NCBI GenBank assembly: GCA_910585625.1
Contig: CAJUFQ010000009.1
Location: 34,235-98,234 of the forward strand
Source: an uncultured Lachnospiraceae bacterium
Lineage (GTDB): Bacteria > Bacillota > Clostridia > Lachnospirales > Lachnospiraceae
Reading direction: 5' to 3'
DNA length: 64,000 nucleotides
Position numbers and translations under genes: made by a program. How positions within the stretch are numbered: position 1 is the stretch's first letter; the number at the start of each line of letters is the position of its first letter. Below, piece after piece: positions 1 to 8,511 of the stretch. The notes beneath the pieces were generated by a model, which was not told the origin of the DNA, made no database searches, and saw only the letters and a program-made list of their open reading frames with translations.

Positions 1-55
1 GTCACTATTTACACTATGGGGAGAAATTACAGTGCAAATTTGTAGAATATTATGG

Positions 56-84
56 TTGACATAGTTCATGCCCTTTGCTATAAT
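56..84 (+). promoter_or_regulatory. Sigma-A promoter of the NlpC/P60 gene
   Basis: A TTGACA hexamer (56-61) and a TATAAT hexamer (79-84) are separated by exactly 17 bases. Both match the vegetative consensus perfectly. The promoter lies about 100 bases upstream of the NlpC/P60 start, leaving a leader of roughly 95 bases. Confidence 0.85.
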
Positions 85-184
85 TAGTCTCGTAATAAAC
101 GTAATAAAATCGTAACAAATGAGAAATTCCGACAGGATTTTGTAACAATAAACAGGATAAAAAAGACTAAATATGGAGGGTAAA

Positions 185-1378
185 ATGAACAGAAATTCAA
201 TCAGAAGAGCAACTACATGCTGTCTGACCGCAGCAGTAGTGCTGTCCGGCAGTTCTTTTGCAACACATGCAGCAGTGAACGCAGGCGTAGGAAGCCTGAT
301 TTCAGCAGCCCAGAATGAGGTACAGATTGAGAATGGGACAAGTTCTACTGCAGGTGTTTCCGAAACAATCGCGAAATCTTTGGGGGAAGGTTCCGCTCAG
401 GTAGCTCAGAATAAGAAAGAAGTTGTGAAATCTGAATATGACGATATAGCAATCGCCCAGGTAGATAATTATGTAAATGTTCGCTCTACCGCTGGAGAGG
501 ACGGAGAAGTGCTTGGCAAATTATATAATGATTCTGCATGTACCGTGCTTGGGACGGAAGGCGATTGGTACAAAATTCATTCCGGCGATGTAGAAGGCTA
601 CATAAAGGCAGAATTTCTGGTATTAGGAAATGCAGAACTCGCAAAATCAGTCGGACGCCGTGTGGCAGACGTTAAGACGGAATCCCTCAATGTACGTTCC
701 GATGCAAGCACAGACGCAGAGCTTCTGGGACAGGTTCCGGAAGGGGAAGAGCTTACCGTCGTCGAAGAGAAAGACGGCTGGGTTAAGGTTTCGATTGAAG
801 AAGGCGAAGGCTGGGTATCCAGTGAATTCGTTGACTGCAGCACCCACTATATTGTAGCTGAATCCAAAGAAGCAGAGGAAGCCCGCTTAAAGAAAGAAGA
901 AGAGGAGCGGCTGGCAGCAGAAGAGGCAGCAAGAAGGGCTGCAGCTTCCAGAAGTTCTTCCGGGTCATCAGGTTCTTCTAGTTCCTCCGGCGGCAGTTCA
1001 GCGCCTAGCAGGAGCTATGCACCGCCAAGCGGCGGCAATGGACAGGCAGTTGCTAATTATGCATGCCAGTTTGTCGGCAATCCTTATGTGTACGGTGGGA
1101 CAAGCCTGACGAACGGAGCAGACTGTTCTGGATTTGTCATGAGCGTATATGCAGCATTCGGCGTAGGCCTCCCGCATTCTTCCAGTGCATTGGCAGGCGT
1201 TGGCTACGGTGTTGACCCAGGGGCTATGCAGCCGGGCGACATTGTTTGCTACAGCGGCCACGTTGGAATCTATGTAGGAAATAATACGATTGTACATGCA
1301 AGTACCGAAGCAACAGGAATTAAGTATACATCTCCTGCAAATTACCGTTCAATCGTTGCCGTAAGAAGAATCTTTTAA
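185..1378 (+). CDS. Secreted NlpC/P60 cell-wall hydrolase with two SH3b domains
   Basis: A 397-residue exported peptidoglycan endopeptidase that probably cleaves stem peptides during wall turnover. The order is: an N-terminal signal sequence, two bacterial SH3 domains (about residues 98-150 and 162-215, each starting with a VNVRS/LNVRS-type motif), a charged coiled coil, a Ser/Gly linker, and a C-terminal NlpC/P60 domain. Catalytic residues are visible as Cys314 (in ADCSGF), His359 (GHVGIYV) and His371 (VHAS). The start at 185 is preferred over the in-frame ATG at 173, because the GGAGGG at 175-180 is the ribosome site and would lie inside the longer form. It is a single-gene unit with its own promoter and terminator. 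The family assignment is firm; the exact bond cleaved is inferred. Confidence 0.93.
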   Translation: MNRNSIRRATTCCLTAAVVLSGSSFATHAAVNAGVGSLISAAQNEVQIENGTSSTAGVSETIAKSLGEGSAQVAQNKKEVVKSEYDDIAIAQVDNYVNVRSTAGEDGEVLGKLYNDSACTVLGTEGDWYKIHSGDVEGYIKAEFLVLGNAELAKSVGRRVADVKTESLNVRSDASTDAELLGQVPEGEELTVVEEKDGWVKVSIEEGEGWVSSEFVDCSTHYIVAESKEAEEARLKKEEEERLAAEEAARRAAASRSSSGSSGSSSSSGGSSAPSRSYAPPSGGNGQAVANYACQFVGNPYVYGGTSLTNGADCSGFVMSVYAAFGVGLPHSSSALAGVGYGVDPGAMQPGDIVCYSGHVGIYVGNNTIVHASTEATGIKYTSPANYRSIVAVRRIF

Positions 1379-1398
1379 GAATATCTTGTAGAATATAG

Positions 1399-1431
1399 CC
1401 GGATTACAGTTTACTGTAATCCGGTTTTTTT
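1399..1431 (+). terminator. Rho-independent terminator after the NlpC/P60 gene
   Basis: A perfect 11-bp stem (1399-1409 with 1414-1424, CCGGATTACAG arm), a four-base loop and a run of seven T. It ends the NlpC/P60 transcript just before the repeat element that starts near 1434. Confidence 0.93.
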
Positions 1432-1433
1432 AT

Positions 1434-1705
1434 CTTACTAGGAAAGAACTTGTCACGCTAAAGCGTGAAAGCGTCTTCCCTATAAGACAAAAACAATTAT
1501 GCGCACTCGCGCAAGAGGAAATACGTCGCTAAAGCGACTGCGCTCGGCGCAGCAAAGCAGCCAAGTCCCTCAAGAATGAGGGATTTAGGGAGTTGAAGCG
1601 GACTTGTCCGCTTTGTTCTTATAGGAAATATATTGTCACGCGAAAGCGTGAGAATATCCTTTGCATAGCATGAAAAAGTATACGCACCCATGCGAGGGGA
1701 AAGGA
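1434..1705 (+). repeat. Composite copy of a dispersed hairpin repeat (copy R1)
   Basis: This stretch has no gene. It holds two hairpin units flanking a middle module. The left unit (about 1434-1515) has a long imperfect stem ending in CTTCCCTATAAGACAA around an inner CACGCTAAAGCGTG hairpin, followed by a GCGCACTCGCGC hairpin. The middle (1516-1612) carries GTCGCTAAAGCGAC, TGCGCTCGGCGCA, a CCCTC/GAGGG hairpin and AAGCGGA-CTTG-TCCGCTT. The right unit (1613-1697) repeats the first design and ends next to the ribosome site of the following gene. Related copies lie at 23972, 32424, 36287 and 50630. A small ORF on the minus strand here is a by-product of the repeat. Confidence 0.85.
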
Positions 1706-1711
1706 GCGTTT

Positions 1712-2029
1712 ATGGGAGAATCAGCATTTGAGAAAATATATGAGGTAGTAAGGCAGATACCACGCGGCCAGGTGGCGACATACGGCCAGGTGGCCGCGAT
1801 TGCGGGAAACAAGCGGTGGGCAAGGGTGGTCGGCTATGCGCTGCATGCGAACCCTGACCCGGACAACATCCCCTGCCACCGTGTCGTCAACAGACAGGGG
1901 AGGGTATCTGAGGCATTTGCCTTTGGCGGCGGCAACCGTCAGGTCGAGCTGCTGAAAGCGGAAGGAGTGAAATTTGTCGATGGGTATGTGGATCTGGAGC
2001 GATATCAGTGGGAACGTCCGGCATATTGA
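1712..2029 (+). CDS. MGMT-family DNA-binding protein (Ogt/ATL-like, Cys retained)
   Basis: A 105-residue protein matching only the C-terminal DNA-binding domain of O6-alkylguanine-DNA alkyltransferases. The helix-turn-helix segment (PRGQVATYGQVAAIAG) and the active-site region IPCHRVV are both visible. Alkyltransferase-like (ATL) proteins normally replace this Cys with Trp or another residue; here it is kept, so the protein could act as a minimal alkyltransferase or as a lesion-recognition factor. The start at 1712 follows the GGGGAAAGGAG ribosome site; upstream in-frame codons fall inside the repeat. It stands alone and is preceded by repeat R1. The family is certain; true methyltransferase activity is not. 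Confidence 0.88.
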   Translation: MGESAFEKIYEVVRQIPRGQVATYGQVAAIAGNKRWARVVGYALHANPDPDNIPCHRVVNRQGRVSEAFAFGGGNRQVELLKAEGVKFVDGYVDLERYQWERPAY

Positions 2030-2176
2030 GTAAATGTGACAAATTGTTACACAATTAACGATTTTGTAACAAAAATTCTTTGCCGCAAAATCAAAAAATG
2101 TTTTGACAAAAACAGACAGTAACAAACTGCACAAAAATGTATAATTGAAATGGATAAGTCTAAAGTTATGAAATAG

Positions 2177-2247
2177 TTATCCACAAAAAATAAAGGTCAA
2201 AAAGCCAAAGAATTGAGTTATACACGGAGTTATCCACATTATCCACA
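2177..2247 (+). promoter_or_regulatory. Cluster of DnaA boxes
   Basis: Three exact TTATCCACA DnaA boxes lie at 2177-2185, 2230-2238 and 2239-2247, the last two directly abutting, plus a near match TTATACACG at 2218-2226. All point the same way. The rest of 2030-2586 is AT-rich and contains no gene. No dnaA or dnaN is in the window, so this may be a DnaA-binding (titration or regulatory) site rather than the origin. Confidence 0.75.
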
Positions 2248-2469
2248 AAAAATGTCGAAAAATTCTGGTTTACATAGGAACGAAATCCAAACAGATGTTT
2301 TGTGTAGTTGTAATAAAATTGTCATTTTTGGAAAAAAATGGGATGAAATCTTGACATTGGAATAGACAAAAAATACAAATAGAAAAAGAAAAAAGTCTGT
2401 CAATTCATAGCGCTTATTTTTATAGAAGAAAATGTGTTGGGGAAGGGAATCAATTTTTAAAAACGGCAG

Positions 2470-2498
2470 TTGAAAAAATTTCCTTCATTTGGTATACT
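2470..2498 (+). promoter_or_regulatory. Promoter of the GT26 glycosyltransferase gene
   Basis: TTGAAA (2470-2475), 17 bases, then TATACT (2493-2498), about 90 bases before the start codon at 2587. A second, weaker candidate (TTGACA near 2353 with TACAAA 17 bases on) lies between it and the DnaA boxes. Confidence 0.65.
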
Positions 2499-2586
2499 TC
2501 ATAGATGGTTTATGGTTAAGAAAATTATCATGTAAGAATCTTGATGTTTTTATTATCAGCGGCATTAAGGAAGAATTGGGTGTTAT

Positions 2587-3279
2587 ATGGTAAAAAAATT
2601 AAGTATTTTGGGGATAAATTTGGACAACTATACGGTTCGCGAGGCAATGCTGCGGATTGAGGTTTATTGGAATAATACAATCATGAACACCGTGGAGACG
2701 GTATCGATGGGAACCCTGGTCAAAGCGCGCACAGACAGTTTGCTGAAAAACTGCATAGAAAATCTCGATTTGGCAATTATTTGTGATAAGGAGATTTTAA
2801 AAGCGGCAGGGCTGGTGTCTTCGCAGAGGGCGAGAGAGAGCGGGGAGAATGAGTTTCAGAAGGAATTCCTGAGGCGGGCGGCGCGCAACAAGCGCAGCGT
2901 ATATCTGCTGGGGGAATCGGACGAACAAGTCGGACTGTTAAGGGAATTCCTTGCAGGGAATTATGAAAGGGTCAGGATTGCGGGGGCGTATGCCCTGTCT
3001 GAGTGCGGCGGGGATTACGACGCAGTCATTAATGAAATCAATATTGCCACGCCGGATGTGATTTTGTGCGTCATACCCACGCCGGAGCGGCAATACTTCC
3101 TGCTGGAGCATAAAGAGAAGCTCAATGCTAAGATTTGGTATGGCCTGGGCGAGGACTATGCGGGCAGGCAGGGGAAATCTGAGATGGCAGGCTTTGCCCG
3201 CAGGCTTATCCAGAAGGGAATCCTGCATACGCATCTGATGCGTTATAAAAAGAATGACGGTGAGGAAGGACATGAATAA
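2587..3279 (+). CDS. WecG/TagA/CpsF-family (GT26) glycosyltransferase
   Basis: A 230-residue cytoplasmic enzyme of the family that adds a sugar, classically ManNAc, to a polyprenyl-diphosphate-linked GlcNAc during wall-polymer synthesis. Recognisable features are the opening 'LGINLDNYTVREA', the central YLLGESDEQ segment followed by an alternating beta/alpha fold, and the VILCVIPTPERQ region. The C-terminal tail is basic. The 3' end overlaps the next gene by 8 bases, so the two are probably co-translated. The exact donor and acceptor cannot be read from the sequence, and no other wall-polymer gene is near. Confidence 0.83.
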   Translation: MVKKLSILGINLDNYTVREAMLRIEVYWNNTIMNTVETVSMGTLVKARTDSLLKNCIENLDLAIICDKEILKAAGLVSSQRARESGENEFQKEFLRRAARNKRSVYLLGESDEQVGLLREFLAGNYERVRIAGAYALSECGGDYDAVINEINIATPDVILCVIPTPERQYFLLEHKEKLNAKIWYGLGEDYAGRQGKSEMAGFARRLIQKGILHTHLMRYKKNDGEEGHE

Positions 3280-4144
3280 ATTATTTGAAAATAAACGGAA
3301 CCCTATTTTTCTGTATCTGGTAATCATTGCCGGGACAGGGCTTTTGGCATTTGCAATTAAATGCCTGTTCGATCCGGTGGGCCTGGTTACCGGAGGTTTT
3401 ACCGGCATCGCGATTCTTTTAAAAAGCCTGACGGGCTTTTTTTATGAAGGTGGGATCCCGCTCTGGTTTGCCAACCTGGCGTTGAACGTCCCATTTTTCC
3501 TGATAGCCTTGAAACTGAAAGGTAAGAAGTTTATCTGGAGGACGGGCTTTGCAACTGTGCTGCTCTCTGTCTGGCTGTATGTCATCCCGGACATGGATTT
3601 TGCGGGAGGGGATTATACGTTAGCCTCCATCTTTGGCGGCGTGCTTGTGGGTACCGCCATGGGAATGATTCTCTGGGCGAATGCTACTACCGGCGGGACA
3701 GAGATGGTGGCCCTGCTGCTGCAAGGCTGGATGAAACATTACACGGTGGCCCAAATCATGCAGGTACTGGACGGCGTAGTCGTGCTTGTCGGTCTTTATG
3801 TATTTGGCCTGCGGCCGTCTATGTACGCAATCGTGGCAATTTATATTTCTTCCAAAGTGATGGATACTATATTAGAAGGTATGAAATTTTCCAAAGCGGC
3901 ATATATTATCACGGATTCTTATGAAGAAATCTCCAAGAGGATTATGGAAGAGCTGGAGCGCGGCGTGACCGGGCTGGATGCCTGCGGCATGTATTCTGGT
4001 GAGAGGAAGTGCGTCTTGTATTGCGTGGTTTCTAAGAAAGAAATTGTGCAGCTGAAGGAGCTGGTGCAGAAGATTGACCGCAATGCGTTCGTGGTTGTCG
4101 GCGACGTGAGGGAAGTCCTGGGTGAGGGATTTTTCAAGCTCTAG
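3272..4144 (+). CDS. YitT family membrane protein (DUF161 plus DUF2179)
   Basis: A 290-residue integral membrane protein. About five or six hydrophobic helices occupy residues 10-200 and include the family's glycine-rich GGFTGIAI segment. A soluble C-terminal DUF2179 domain (about 205-288) follows. Its biochemical role is not established. The start at 3272 is chosen because GAGGAAGG lies just upstream; the ORF could be read back to 3254. It overlaps the glycosyltransferase gene. An exact TTGTATACAA palindrome at 4151-4160, just after the stop, might be an operator, but its partner is unknown. Confidence 0.85.
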   Translation: MNKLFENKRNPIFLYLVIIAGTGLLAFAIKCLFDPVGLVTGGFTGIAILLKSLTGFFYEGGIPLWFANLALNVPFFLIALKLKGKKFIWRTGFATVLLSVWLYVIPDMDFAGGDYTLASIFGGVLVGTAMGMILWANATTGGTEMVALLLQGWMKHYTVAQIMQVLDGVVVLVGLYVFGLRPSMYAIVAIYISSKVMDTILEGMKFSKAAYIITDSYEEISKRIMEELERGVTGLDACGMYSGERKCVLYCVVSKKEIVQLKELVQKIDRNAFVVVGDVREVLGEGFFKL

Positions 4145-4397
4145 AAATTGTTGTATACAATGCCTAAGGCAAAAAAAGTCATAAATGGAAAAATAATTGA
4201 GGAAATGCATAAAAAAATGTAGATTCCTCTTTATTTTTTTGTGCTTTTGCATTAAACTATAAATTAGGTTATTTTTTGTCAGGAAAATAGGAGATATATA
4301 ATTTGTGAAAGTTGCATAGAAAATAATGTACAAGTAATTATGTATTACGTTCACAAAAGAGGCGTGACAGAGAAGAGAGAGAAAGGGAGTGGGTTAA

Positions 4398-5486
4398 ATG
4401 ATTTCAAATCAGATACTTCAGAATACGATTGATGGTTTAAAAGGAATCACCAGGATTGATTTATGTATTATAGATACGGAAGGCAAAGTGCTGGCGACGA
4501 CATTCCAAGATACGGACAATTATGTGACAGCGGCGCTTACTTTTGTAGAATCTCCGGCAGACAGCCAGGTATTCCTAGGCTGCCAGTTTTTCAAAGTGTT
4601 TGACGACCATCAGTTGGAATATATACTGCTTGCGAACGGCGACAGCGACGATGTATATATGGTAGGGAAAATTGCAAGTTTCCAGCTGCAGAACCTTCTG
4701 GTAGCATATAAGGAACGTTTTGATAAAGATAACTTCGTGAAGAACCTGTTGCTGGACAATCTGCTGCTGGTGGACATTTATAACCGGGCGAAGAAGCTCC
4801 ATATCGATACGGAAGCCCGCCGGGTGGTGTTTATTATTGAGACTGCCCTGGAGAAAGAAGGCAATGAGATGGAGAAGGTGCGCGGGCTTTTGGGCAGCAA
4901 ATCCAGGGATTTTATTACCGCCGTGGATGAGAAGAATATCATTGTGGTGAAGGAAGTGCTGGAAAATGAAGGGTATGACGACTTAAATAAGACGGCTGAG
5001 ATCATTCTCAATATGTTCCACGGCAGTGAGAACCAGGAAATCCATATCGCCTATGGCACGATTGTAAATGAGATTAAAGAAGTCTCGCGGTCTTACAAGG
5101 AAGCGCGCATGGCTTTAGACGTAGGCAAGATTTTCTTTGAAGACCACCGCATCATCGCGTATTCCACCCTGGGCATCGGACGGCTGATATACCAGCTGCC
5201 GATACCGCTGTGCAAGATGTTCATCAAAGAAATCTTTGACGGGAAGTCTCCGGATGAGTTTGACGATGAGACGCTTACCACCATCAACAAATTCTTTGAG
5301 AACAGCCTCAATGTGTCGGAGACTTCCAGGCAGCTCTACATCCACCGCAACACCTTGGTGTACCGCTTGGATAAGCTGCAGAAAAGCACGGGCCTGGATC
5401 TGCGCATTTTCGAGGACGCCATCACCTTTAAGATCGCGCTTATGGTGGTGAAGTACATGAAGTATATGGAATCTTTGGATTATTAA
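4398..5486 (+). CDS. CdaR/PucR-type transcriptional regulator
   Basis: A 362-residue regulator with an N-terminal sensory region (about 1-130, including a putative ligand fold), a central CdaR GGDEF-like domain (about 135-270) and a C-terminal PucR helix-turn-helix (NVSETSRQLYIHRNTLVYRL, about 308-327). In characterised relatives the family responds to sugar diacids or purine breakdown, but nothing here points to such a pathway. An AAAGGGAG ribosome site precedes the ATG. It is followed after 16 bases by ftsE, so it may belong to the ftsEX transcript. Confidence 0.85.
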   Translation: MISNQILQNTIDGLKGITRIDLCIIDTEGKVLATTFQDTDNYVTAALTFVESPADSQVFLGCQFFKVFDDHQLEYILLANGDSDDVYMVGKIASFQLQNLLVAYKERFDKDNFVKNLLLDNLLLVDIYNRAKKLHIDTEARRVVFIIETALEKEGNEMEKVRGLLGSKSRDFITAVDEKNIIVVKEVLENEGYDDLNKTAEIILNMFHGSENQEIHIAYGTIVNEIKEVSRSYKEARMALDVGKIFFEDHRIIAYSTLGIGRLIYQLPIPLCKMFIKEIFDGKSPDEFDDETLTTINKFFENSLNVSETSRQLYIHRNTLVYRLDKLQKSTGLDLRIFEDAITFKIALMVVKYMKYMESLDY

Positions 5487-5502
5487 GCTTTAGGAGGCTT
5501 CT

Positions 5503-6186
5503 ATGATTAAACTGGAGAATGTTAGCAAATCATATGCTGCGGGGATACCTGCTCTGAATGACGTCAGCCTGCATATAGAGACAGGGGAGTTCGTCTTTGT
5601 GGTAGGAGACAGCGGTTCCGGCAAGTCTACATTGATAAAGCTTCTGCTGAAAGAGCTGGAGCCTACCAGCGGCAGTATTGTCATCAACGGACAGCGGCTC
5701 GGGAACATCCGTCATAGGGATGTTCCTAGGTTCCGCAGGAATTTAGGCGTCGTGTTTCAGGATTTCCGTCTGCTGAAGGACAGGAATGTATACGAGAATG
5801 TGGCGTTTGCCCAGCGTGTGATTGGCAAGTCTGCGAAGAGCATGAGGCGCAAAGTGCCGGCGGTGTTGTCCATGGTTGGTCTGGCGGCGAAGTATAAATC
5901 CTACCCCCGGCAGATTTCCGGCGGGGAGCAGCAGCGTGTGGCGATTGCCAGGGCTTTGGTCAATGAGCCGAAGATACTTCTGGCTGACGAGCCTACCGGG
6001 AATCTGGATTCCCACAATGCGTGGGATATCATGAAGCTCCTGGATGAGATTAACCAGAGAGGGACGACTGTCCTGGTCGTCACGCACAACCTGGATATTG
6101 TCAAGACCATGAAGAAGCGTGTCATAACCATGAAGAAAGGCGTTGTCGTGAGCGACGAGCGTGCGGGTGATGCCAATGAGGATTAG
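5503..6186 (+). CDS. ftsE: Cell division ATP-binding protein FtsE
   Basis: A 227-residue ABC ATPase that works with FtsX to control septal peptidoglycan hydrolysis. Walker A (GDSGSGKST, residues 35-43), the signature ISGGEQQRVAIARAL and Walker B ILLADEPTG are all intact. A good TAGGAGG ribosome site precedes the ATG. The gene overlaps ftsX, the classic arrangement. Length and motifs are typical. Confidence 0.97.
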   Translation: MIKLENVSKSYAAGIPALNDVSLHIETGEFVFVVGDSGSGKSTLIKLLLKELEPTSGSIVINGQRLGNIRHRDVPRFRRNLGVVFQDFRLLKDRNVYENVAFAQRVIGKSAKSMRRKVPAVLSMVGLAAKYKSYPRQISGGEQQRVAIARALVNEPKILLADEPTGNLDSHNAWDIMKLLDEINQRGTTVLVVTHNLDIVKTMKKRVITMKKGVVVSDERAGDANED

Positions 6187-7084
6187 CACATTTTTATATA
6201 CATTGAGGCAGGGAGCCAAAAATATCTGGAAAAACAAAATGTTTTCCCTTGCGTCGATAGCCACGATGTCGGCTTGTATTTTCCTGTTCGGCGTGTTTTA
6301 TTCCGTGGTAGTCAATTTTCAGAATGTCGTGCGGGAAGTGGAATCAGGCGTAGCCGTCACCGTATTTTTTACGGATGGCGCGTCCCAGGAGCAGATGGAC
6401 GAGATTGGGGAGCAGATTGGCAAACGCGCGGAAGTCTCCAACAAAATCTTTGTGTCCGCGGAGGCGGCATGGGATGAGTTCCAGGAAGTATATTTTGAGG
6501 GCGATGAGGAGATGGCGAAGGGGTTCACGGACGACAATCCCTTGGCTAATTCCGCCCACTATGAAGTTTATATGAATGACATTTCCATGCAGGAGGCCCT
6601 GGTCACGTACCTGGAGTCCTTAGATGGGGTCAAGGAAGTGAAGAGTTCCGACATCGCGGCCAACACCCTGACGGATTTTAACCGCCTGATTGGCTATGTG
6701 TCAGCCGGCATTATCCTTATCCTTCTGTGCGTTGCGGTGTTCCTCATCAGCAATACGGTCACAATCGGAATTGCCGTGCGCCGGGAGGAGATAGCGATTA
6801 TGAAACTGATTGGAGCGACCGATTATTTTGTGCGCGCGCCCTTTATCGTAGAAGGAATCCTGATAGGGATTATTGGTTCCGCGCTGCCGCTTTCGGTATT
6901 GTATTTCATGTACCGCAGGATTATTTTCTATGTGGCGGAGAAGTTCCGCTGGCTCAGCAGTATGCTGGAGTTCCTGCCAGTGGATAAGGTGTTTGCCACG
7001 CTGGTTCCCGTAGGGCTGGTTCTTGGCGTGGGCATCGGCTTTTTGGGAAGCCGCCTGACGATACGCAAGCACTTAAAGGTATAG
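6176..7084 (+). CDS. ftsX: Cell division permease-like protein FtsX
   Basis: A 302-residue membrane partner of FtsE. It has one N-terminal transmembrane helix (about 22-45), a roughly 125-residue extracellular domain that in other species contacts a wall hydrolase, and three more helices toward the C-terminus, with the conserved 'RREEIAIMKLIGA' segment before the final pair. ATG 6176 is chosen; GTG and ATG codons at 6161-6170 are possible but lie deeper in ftsE. The S41 protease that follows and the NlpC/P60 enzyme at the window start are candidate partners only by proximity. Confidence 0.96.
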   Translation: MRISTFLYTLRQGAKNIWKNKMFSLASIATMSACIFLFGVFYSVVVNFQNVVREVESGVAVTVFFTDGASQEQMDEIGEQIGKRAEVSNKIFVSAEAAWDEFQEVYFEGDEEMAKGFTDDNPLANSAHYEVYMNDISMQEALVTYLESLDGVKEVKSSDIAANTLTDFNRLIGYVSAGIILILLCVAVFLISNTVTIGIAVRREEIAIMKLIGATDYFVRAPFIVEGILIGIIGSALPLSVLYFMYRRIIFYVAEKFRWLSSMLEFLPVDKVFATLVPVGLVLGVGIGFLGSRLTIRKHLKV

Positions 7085-7115
7085 CCGTGCAGAGCAGAGA
7101 GGAAAGAGAGTTGAT

Positions 7116-8483
7116 ATGGATATGGAATCGTATGAGTCAAAGGAGTTAGATGCCCAGGAGCAGCTTGCCCGGGAATATGCCCTTTCCGAACATCAGCGTT
7201 ATGGCGCAGAGAATGGGCGTCCGCCGAAGAAAAAGGGCCCGGGGTTTGGGCTTGGCATCCTGATTGGGAGCGCAAGCGCCCTTCTGGTGGTTACCGTTGC
7301 CTTGGTTTTCGGCTGGTATGTCATGCGCAGCGTGGAATCGCTGGCGGACAGCGTGCCAAAGATACCAGAGAAGGAGACGGAGGCCAAAGGCACAAGGGGC
7401 GCGGTCGTGGACGACGCCGTGGCGAAGAAGGCCGGGGAGCTGGCAGACCTGATTGACCAGTATTATTATGAAGGCGTGGATAAAGACGCGCTTGTGGAAG
7501 GCATATACGCCGGGATGACAGAAGGGCTGGGAGACCCATATTCTGCATATTTTTCGGCGGAGGAATATGCATCCTTCAATGAGAGTACGACAGGCGTCTA
7601 TTATGGGATTGGCACGGTACTCACCCAGGATGCACAGACTAAGGTGGTGACAATCCTGCATGTTTATCCTGGAACCCCGGCGGAAGAAGCCGGCATCCGA
7701 GATGGTGATGTGATTGCCAAGGTAGATGACATTGCAGGAGACAGCATGGAGCTGTCAGAACTGACGACGCACATCAAGGGGCAGGAGGGTACGACCGTCC
7801 ATATAGAAGTCATCCGCCAGGGCGAGAAAGACTACCTGGGCTTTGACGTGGAACGTCGGCAGATTGAAGTGCCTACCGTTGAGTACCAGATGCTTGGGGG
7901 AAACGTAGGGTTAATCCGGATTACGGAGTTTTCTACAGCAACGCCGGAACAGTTCGATCACGCGATTAAGGATCTGCAGGGGCAGGGCATGGCTTCCATG
8001 ATTGTGGATCTGCGCGATAACCCGGGAGGCGTCCTGCAGTCTGTGTGCGACATGCTTGATAAGATTTTGCCGGAAGGCCTTTTGGTATATACCGAAGATA
8101 AATATGGCGGACGTTCCGATTATAAGTCTGACGCAAGCTGCATGGATATCCCTATGGCGGTGCTGATTAATGGCAACAGCGCTAGCGCGTCCGAGATTTT
8201 TGCGGGGGCAATCAAAGACTATGGTTACGGCACTCTGATTGGCACGACATCTTTCGGCAAAGGGATTGTCCAGACTATCATCCCCTTGGATGACGGCAGC
8301 GCCATCAAGCTGACAATGGCGAAATATTTTACGCCTAAGGGAAATTATATCCATGAAGTGGGGATTTCCCCTGATATTGAGCTGGAATATGAGTACCTGA
8401 GCGAGACGGATGAAGTGTACGATCCCATGCATGACAACCAGGTGCTTAAGGCTCTCGAGGTTCTCGGCGCGGAGGGGATGTAG
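7116..8483 (+). CDS. Membrane-anchored S41 C-terminal processing protease (CtpA-like)
   Basis: A 455-residue protease with a cytoplasmic N-tail, one transmembrane helix (about 45-70), a PDZ domain (about 150-235) that selects substrate C-termini, and a tail-specific protease domain. The catalytic region NGNSASASEIF and the Lys-bearing TSFGKGIVQ are both present, so the Ser-Lys dyad is intact. It follows ftsX by 31 bases with a GAGAGGAAAGAGAG ribosome site and is probably in the ftsEX operon. Members elsewhere degrade or activate envelope proteins; the substrate here is unknown. Confidence 0.93.
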   Translation: MDMESYESKELDAQEQLAREYALSEHQRYGAENGRPPKKKGPGFGLGILIGSASALLVVTVALVFGWYVMRSVESLADSVPKIPEKETEAKGTRGAVVDDAVAKKAGELADLIDQYYYEGVDKDALVEGIYAGMTEGLGDPYSAYFSAEEYASFNESTTGVYYGIGTVLTQDAQTKVVTILHVYPGTPAEEAGIRDGDVIAKVDDIAGDSMELSELTTHIKGQEGTTVHIEVIRQGEKDYLGFDVERRQIEVPTVEYQMLGGNVGLIRITEFSTATPEQFDHAIKDLQGQGMASMIVDLRDNPGGVLQSVCDMLDKILPEGLLVYTEDKYGGRSDYKSDASCMDIPMAVLINGNSASASEIFAGAIKDYGYGTLIGTTSFGKGIVQTIIPLDDGSAIKLTMAKYFTPKGNYIHEVGISPDIELEYEYLSETDEVYDPMHDNQVLKALEVLGAEGM

Positions 8484-8511
8484 GGGTTTTTGGTTTCCGT
8501 GCCGCAGAGTA

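Noticed and set aside
1497..1691. Minus-strand 64-residue ORF
   Set aside because: It ends in the same residues (AAPSAVALATYFLLRECA) as the ORF at 50698-50928. Both arise from the hairpin repeat and have no ribosome site.
2030..2586. Replication origin
   Set aside because: DnaA boxes and AT-rich DNA are present, but dnaA, dnaN, rpmH and other origin genes are absent, so oriC is not claimed.
4151..4160. TTGTATACAA palindrome
   Set aside because: It could be an operator, but it lies just after a stop codon, occurs once in this exact form, and no regulator can be linked.
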